In this document: piece by piece, positions 61,150-64,000 of the stretch
Layout of the letters: each line of letters begins with the position of its first letter
How positions within the stretch are numbered: position 1 is the first letter of the stretch
NCBI RefSeq assembly: GCF_023195535.1
Contig: NZ_JALPNF010000001.1
Location: 868,001 to 932,000, forward strand
Direction: 5' to 3'
Length of the DNA stretch: 64,000 bases
Source of the DNA: Sphingomonas faeni
GTDB lineage: Bacteria; Pseudomonadota; Alphaproteobacteria; Sphingomonadales; Sphingomonadaceae
Notes under the pieces: generated by a model
What the model was told of the DNA's origin: nothing
Databases searched by the model: none
What the model saw: the letters and a program-made list of their open reading frames with translations, nothing else
Program-made: the position numbers and the translations under genes

Positions 61150-62820
61150 ATGATCGCCCAGAGAATCAGACACTTCCTGAGCGAAGAGAACTGGCAGTTC
61201 GCCGAACACGAACGCCCCATCCTCCCCGGCTCCCCAGGCTCGCCGCTCCACCCGAGACACCGCCAGATCGCCTATGCGCTGATCGGCATCCTGCTCGGGC
61301 TGACGGTCGGGTTCGGCAACGCGTTAATCAGCGCCAACACCTACACGCTCCAAGGTGCGCTCGGGCTCGATCCGGCGGAGATCGCGTGGCTGCCGACCGT
61401 CTACGTCATGACCAACGTCAGCATAAACCTGCTGATGATCAAATTCCGCGCGCAGTTCGGGCTGCGGCCGTTCGCGATGATCTTCCTGATCCTCTACGTG
61501 CTGATCACGCTCGCGCATCTGTTCGTCCACGGCTTCGCGACCGCGATCGCGGTGCGCGCGATCAGCGGGATGGCGGGCGCTGCGCTGAGCAGCCTGTGCC
61601 TCTATTACGTGATGCAGTCGCTGCCGGCGAAATGGCGGCTGAAGGCGGTCGTGCTCGGCATCGGAATCCCGCAATGCGCGACGCCGCTCGCCCGCCTCTT
61701 CTCGCCCGACCTGCTGGCAATGTCGCAGTGGCGGACCTTGTACCTGTTCGAACTCGGGCTCGCGCTGCTCTCGCTCGCCGCGGTCGCCGCCCTGCGCCTC
61801 CCGCCCACGACGCGGAGCAAGGCGTTCGAGCCGCTCGATTTCCTCACCTTCGTGCTGTTCGCCGGCTCAACCGCGCTGTTCGCCGCCGTACTCGGGCTCG
61901 GGCGGATCGTGTGGTGGACCAATGCGCCGTGGATCGGCTGGGCGCTGATCGTCGCGATCCCGATGTTCGCCGCGGCGATCGTCGTCGAGCATCACCGCGC
62001 CAACCCGCTGCTCAACACCCGCTGGCTGGGGAGCGCGGACATCGTCCGGTTCACGATCGTCATCGTGATGGCGCGGATCGTGCTGTCCGAACAGACCTAT
62101 GCCTCGGTCGGGCTGCTGACCGTGCTGGGCCAGAACAACGACCAGCTCGTGCCGTTCTTCCTGATCATCTTCGTCGCATCAGTGGCGGGCGTGATTGCGA
62201 GCGCGGTGACGCTCGACGTCGAGCGGCTCGGCCACCCGATCATGCTCGCGATCGGGCTGGTCGCGGTGGCGGCGTGGTTCGATTCCTACGCGACCAGCCT
62301 GACGCGCGCACCGCAGATGTACGTGACGCAGGCGATCATCGGCTTCTCCGCGACGTTCTTCCTCGGGCCGGCACTGCTGTTCGGGATGACCCGCGCGCTG
62401 AAGGAAGGCGCGGGCCATATCATCAGCTTCATCGCGCTGTTCGGGATCATCAACTCGCTCGGCGGGCTCGGCGGCACCGCACTGCTCGGCAGCTACCAGG
62501 TGATCCGCGAGAAGGCGAACAGCGCGGCTTTGGTCCAGCAGATCTCGCCGACCGACCCGATCGTCACGCAGCGCATCGCTGCGGGTGGCGCCGCGGTCGG
62601 CCGGGTGATCGTCGACCCGACCCTGCGCAATGCCGAGGGCGCGGCGATCCTGTCGCAAACCACGACGCGCGAGGCGAACGTGCTTGCGTATGCCGACGTC
62701 TTCCGGTTGATCGCCGTTCTCGCCGGGGGCACGTTCGGGTATCTGCTGTTCCTGCTGGCGAGACGGGCGCGACGCGAACGGCGCGCGGGGCTTGAGGGCC
62801 CGGCTGAGGGGATGACATGA
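61150..62820 (+). CDS. MFS multidrug efflux transporter, DHA2/EmrB-like
   Basis: A 556-residue major-facilitator protein with about 14 hydrophobic helices, the count typical of the DHA2 family. The first loop GALGLDPAEIAWLPTVYVMT is characteristic of EmrB relatives. The ribosome site before ATG 61150 is weak. The stop overlaps the ATG of the adaptor (ATGA), making an inner-membrane pump plus adaptor pair. Confidence 0.88.
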   Translation: MIAQRIRHFLSEENWQFAEHERPILPGSPGSPLHPRHRQIAYALIGILLGLTVGFGNALISANTYTLQGALGLDPAEIAWLPTVYVMTNVSINLLMIKFRAQFGLRPFAMIFLILYVLITLAHLFVHGFATAIAVRAISGMAGAALSSLCLYYVMQSLPAKWRLKAVVLGIGIPQCATPLARLFSPDLLAMSQWRTLYLFELGLALLSLAAVAALRLPPTTRSKAFEPLDFLTFVLFAGSTALFAAVLGLGRIVWWTNAPWIGWALIVAIPMFAAAIVVEHHRANPLLNTRWLGSADIVRFTIVIVMARIVLSEQTYASVGLLTVLGQNNDQLVPFFLIIFVASVAGVIASAVTLDVERLGHPIMLAIGLVAVAAWFDSYATSLTRAPQMYVTQAIIGFSATFFLGPALLFGMTRALKEGAGHIISFIALFGIINSLGGLGGTALLGSYQVIREKANSAALVQQISPTDPIVTQRIAAGGAAVGRVIVDPTLRNAEGAAILSQTTTREANVLAYADVFRLIAVLAGGTFGYLLFLLARRARRERRAGLEGPAEGMT

Positions 62821-63983
62821 GCGACGCACGCAGCCCGGTGGCCGAGGGGCCGGCGACCGAAGAGAAGCATGCGGAGGCGACTGCCGCCCCCGCGCCTGCG
62901 GCCCCAGTCACGCCGGTCGGCTCTGGCTGGCGTCCACAACCGCCGAGCCGCAACGTCATCATCGTCATCGTGCTGCTCGCGGTCGCCGGCGTGTGCGCGG
63001 TGCTGGCGGCGTGGCGCCTGCCGCCGTTCGCGACCAGCTATCAGTCGACCGACAACGCCTATGTGCGCGGGCGGACGACGGTGATCAGCCCGCAGGTCAG
63101 CGGCTATGTGACGCAGGTGCTCGTGCGCGATTTCGCCGACGTGAAGCAGGGCGATCCGCTGGTGAAGATCGACGACCGCATCTACCGCCAGCGCGTCGAT
63201 CAGGCGCAGGCGCAGGTCGATGCGCAGGCTGCGACGCTCGCCAACAGCCGGCAGACGGCGGCCAGCCGCGAGGCGACGTTCGCGGCACAGGACGCCGCGG
63301 TCGCGAATGCCGAGGCGCAGCTGATGCGCGCGCAGGCCGACATGGCGCGCGTCAACGATCTGGTCGTCGACGGATCGGTGTCGCTGCGCGAACGCGACCA
63401 GACGCTGGCGGCGTTGCGGCAAGCGCAGGCGCAGGTCCAGCAGGCGAAAGCCGCGCGGGAGATTGCGCGACAGGATATCCGCACGGTCGAGGTCGGTCGT
63501 GGTGGCCAGCAGGCGGGGGTGTCCGGTGCCGAGGCTGCACGACAGCTTGCCCGGATAGACCTCGCCAACACCGTGATCCGCGCGCCGGAGACGGGGCGAT
63601 TGAGCGAGGTCGGCGTGCGGCTCGGGCAATATGTGACGGCGGGATCGCAGTTGATGTTCCTGGTGCCGCCGGAGACGTGGGTGATCGCCAACTTCAAGGA
63701 AGCGCAGACCGCGCGGATGGTGGTCGGTCAGCCGGCGTCGTTCACGGTGGACGGGTTGGCGAACGCGCGGCTGACCGGGCGGGTCGAGCGGATCTCGCCC
63801 GCGGCGGGGTCGGAGTTCGCGGTGCTGAAGGCGGACAATGCGACGGGCAACTTCACCAAGGTGCCGCAGCGGATCGCGGTGCGGATCCGGGTGGATGCGG
63901 GGCAGCCGCTGAGCGCGCGGCTGCGCCCGGGGATGTCGGTGCAGGCGCGGGTGGATACGGCCGGCGGGCCGGGGGTGCGGTGA
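62817..63983 (+). CDS. EmrA-like membrane-fusion adaptor (HlyD family)
   Basis: A 388-residue adaptor: a disordered acidic/Ala-Pro N-terminus, membrane helix (~43-62), lipoyl signature YQSTDNAYVRGRTTVISPQV, a long coiled coil (QVDAQAATLANSRQTAASRE onward) and a return lipoyl half (TVIRAPETGRLSEVGVRLGQ). The C-terminal barrel has LRPGMSVQARVDT. It works with the upstream MFS pump. Confidence 0.94.
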   Translation: MSDARSPVAEGPATEEKHAEATAAPAPAAPVTPVGSGWRPQPPSRNVIIVIVLLAVAGVCAVLAAWRLPPFATSYQSTDNAYVRGRTTVISPQVSGYVTQVLVRDFADVKQGDPLVKIDDRIYRQRVDQAQAQVDAQAATLANSRQTAASREATFAAQDAAVANAEAQLMRAQADMARVNDLVVDGSVSLRERDQTLAALRQAQAQVQQAKAAREIARQDIRTVEVGRGGQQAGVSGAEAARQLARIDLANTVIRAPETGRLSEVGVRLGQYVTAGSQLMFLVPPETWVIANFKEAQTARMVVGQPASFTVDGLANARLTGRVERISPAAGSEFAVLKADNATGNFTKVPQRIAVRIRVDAGQPLSARLRPGMSVQARVDTAGGPGVR

Positions 63984-64000
63984 TGGGCCACGGTCACCGC
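63983..64000 (+). CDS. Start of a further gene, cut by the window edge
   Basis: ATG at 63983 overlaps the adaptor stop (TGATG) and the frame MGHGHR remains open to the window end. Coupling to an emrAB-like pair suggests an outer-membrane factor or regulator, but six codons cannot identify it. Confidence 0.4.

Overview
The window is chromosomal DNA from a high-GC alphaproteobacterium, most likely a Sphingomonas or close relative. Supporting signs are the DUF6481 and DUF3072 small proteins, the TonB-dependent receptor style, the Rrf2-sufB-C-D-S-SUF(DUF59)-iscA order, the GTG-rich starts with four-base start/stop overlaps, and the very dense short palindromic repeats between genes. No phage, transposase, plasmid or CRISPR sequence is visible.

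Layout. 1-1170: the 3' part of alanine dehydrogenase and a DUF3072 protein. 1210-6060 (minus): cytochrome c maturation operon ccmC-D-E-F-G-H-I, without ccmA/ccmB. 6280-7551: a Leu/Val/Phe dehydrogenase and tRNA-His. 7617-18985 (minus): a complete type II secretion operon gspC to gspN in canonical order. 19097-24365: a 2OG-Fe(II) oxygenase, then a TonB-dependent receptor and a lipoprotein with a beta-helix-like passenger, read leftward from a promoter region carrying a phased PHO-box-like array. 24663-27300: a DUF6481 protein, methylthioadenosine phosphorylase and an amino-acid permease. 27591-34131 (minus): SUF iron-sulfur operon headed by an Rrf2 regulator and including an unrecognised 81-residue membrane protein. 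34416-42493: pyrD, gamma-glutamyltransferase, an SDR, prmA, phenylalanine hydroxylase, a TIGR02117 protein, a small lipoprotein and a periplasmic GDPD. 42551-50420: a molybdenum hydroxylase operon with two paralogous Mo-binding subunits plus XdhC and MocA-like maturation factors. 50395-55423 (minus): a NodT/MacA/MacB-type tripartite exporter. 55704-59664: trehalose operon otsB, GH15 glycosidase, otsA. 59756-60844: MscS channel. 61150-64000: an EmrB/EmrA-like efflux pair and the first six codons of a further gene.

Two things stand out. First, palindromic repeat elements lie in frame inside the N-termini of essential-type proteins. SufS and SufD each carry a near-identical 132-bp (44-codon) element at codons 7-50. 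CcmH carries an unrelated palindrome at codons 7-38, and GspE carries a third type. These resemble the in-frame palindromic elements known from Rickettsia, and I know of no description of them here. Second, the lipoprotein/TonB-receptor pair next to the type II secretion operon is preceded by GTCA cores in exact 11-bp phase, a PHO-box signature. This suggests a phosphate-starvation surface system in which the secretion machine may export the lipoprotein. It recalls the T2SS-exported, phosphate-regulated lipoprotein ElpS of Caulobacter. Functional statements rest on recognised motifs and gene order; no database search was possible.
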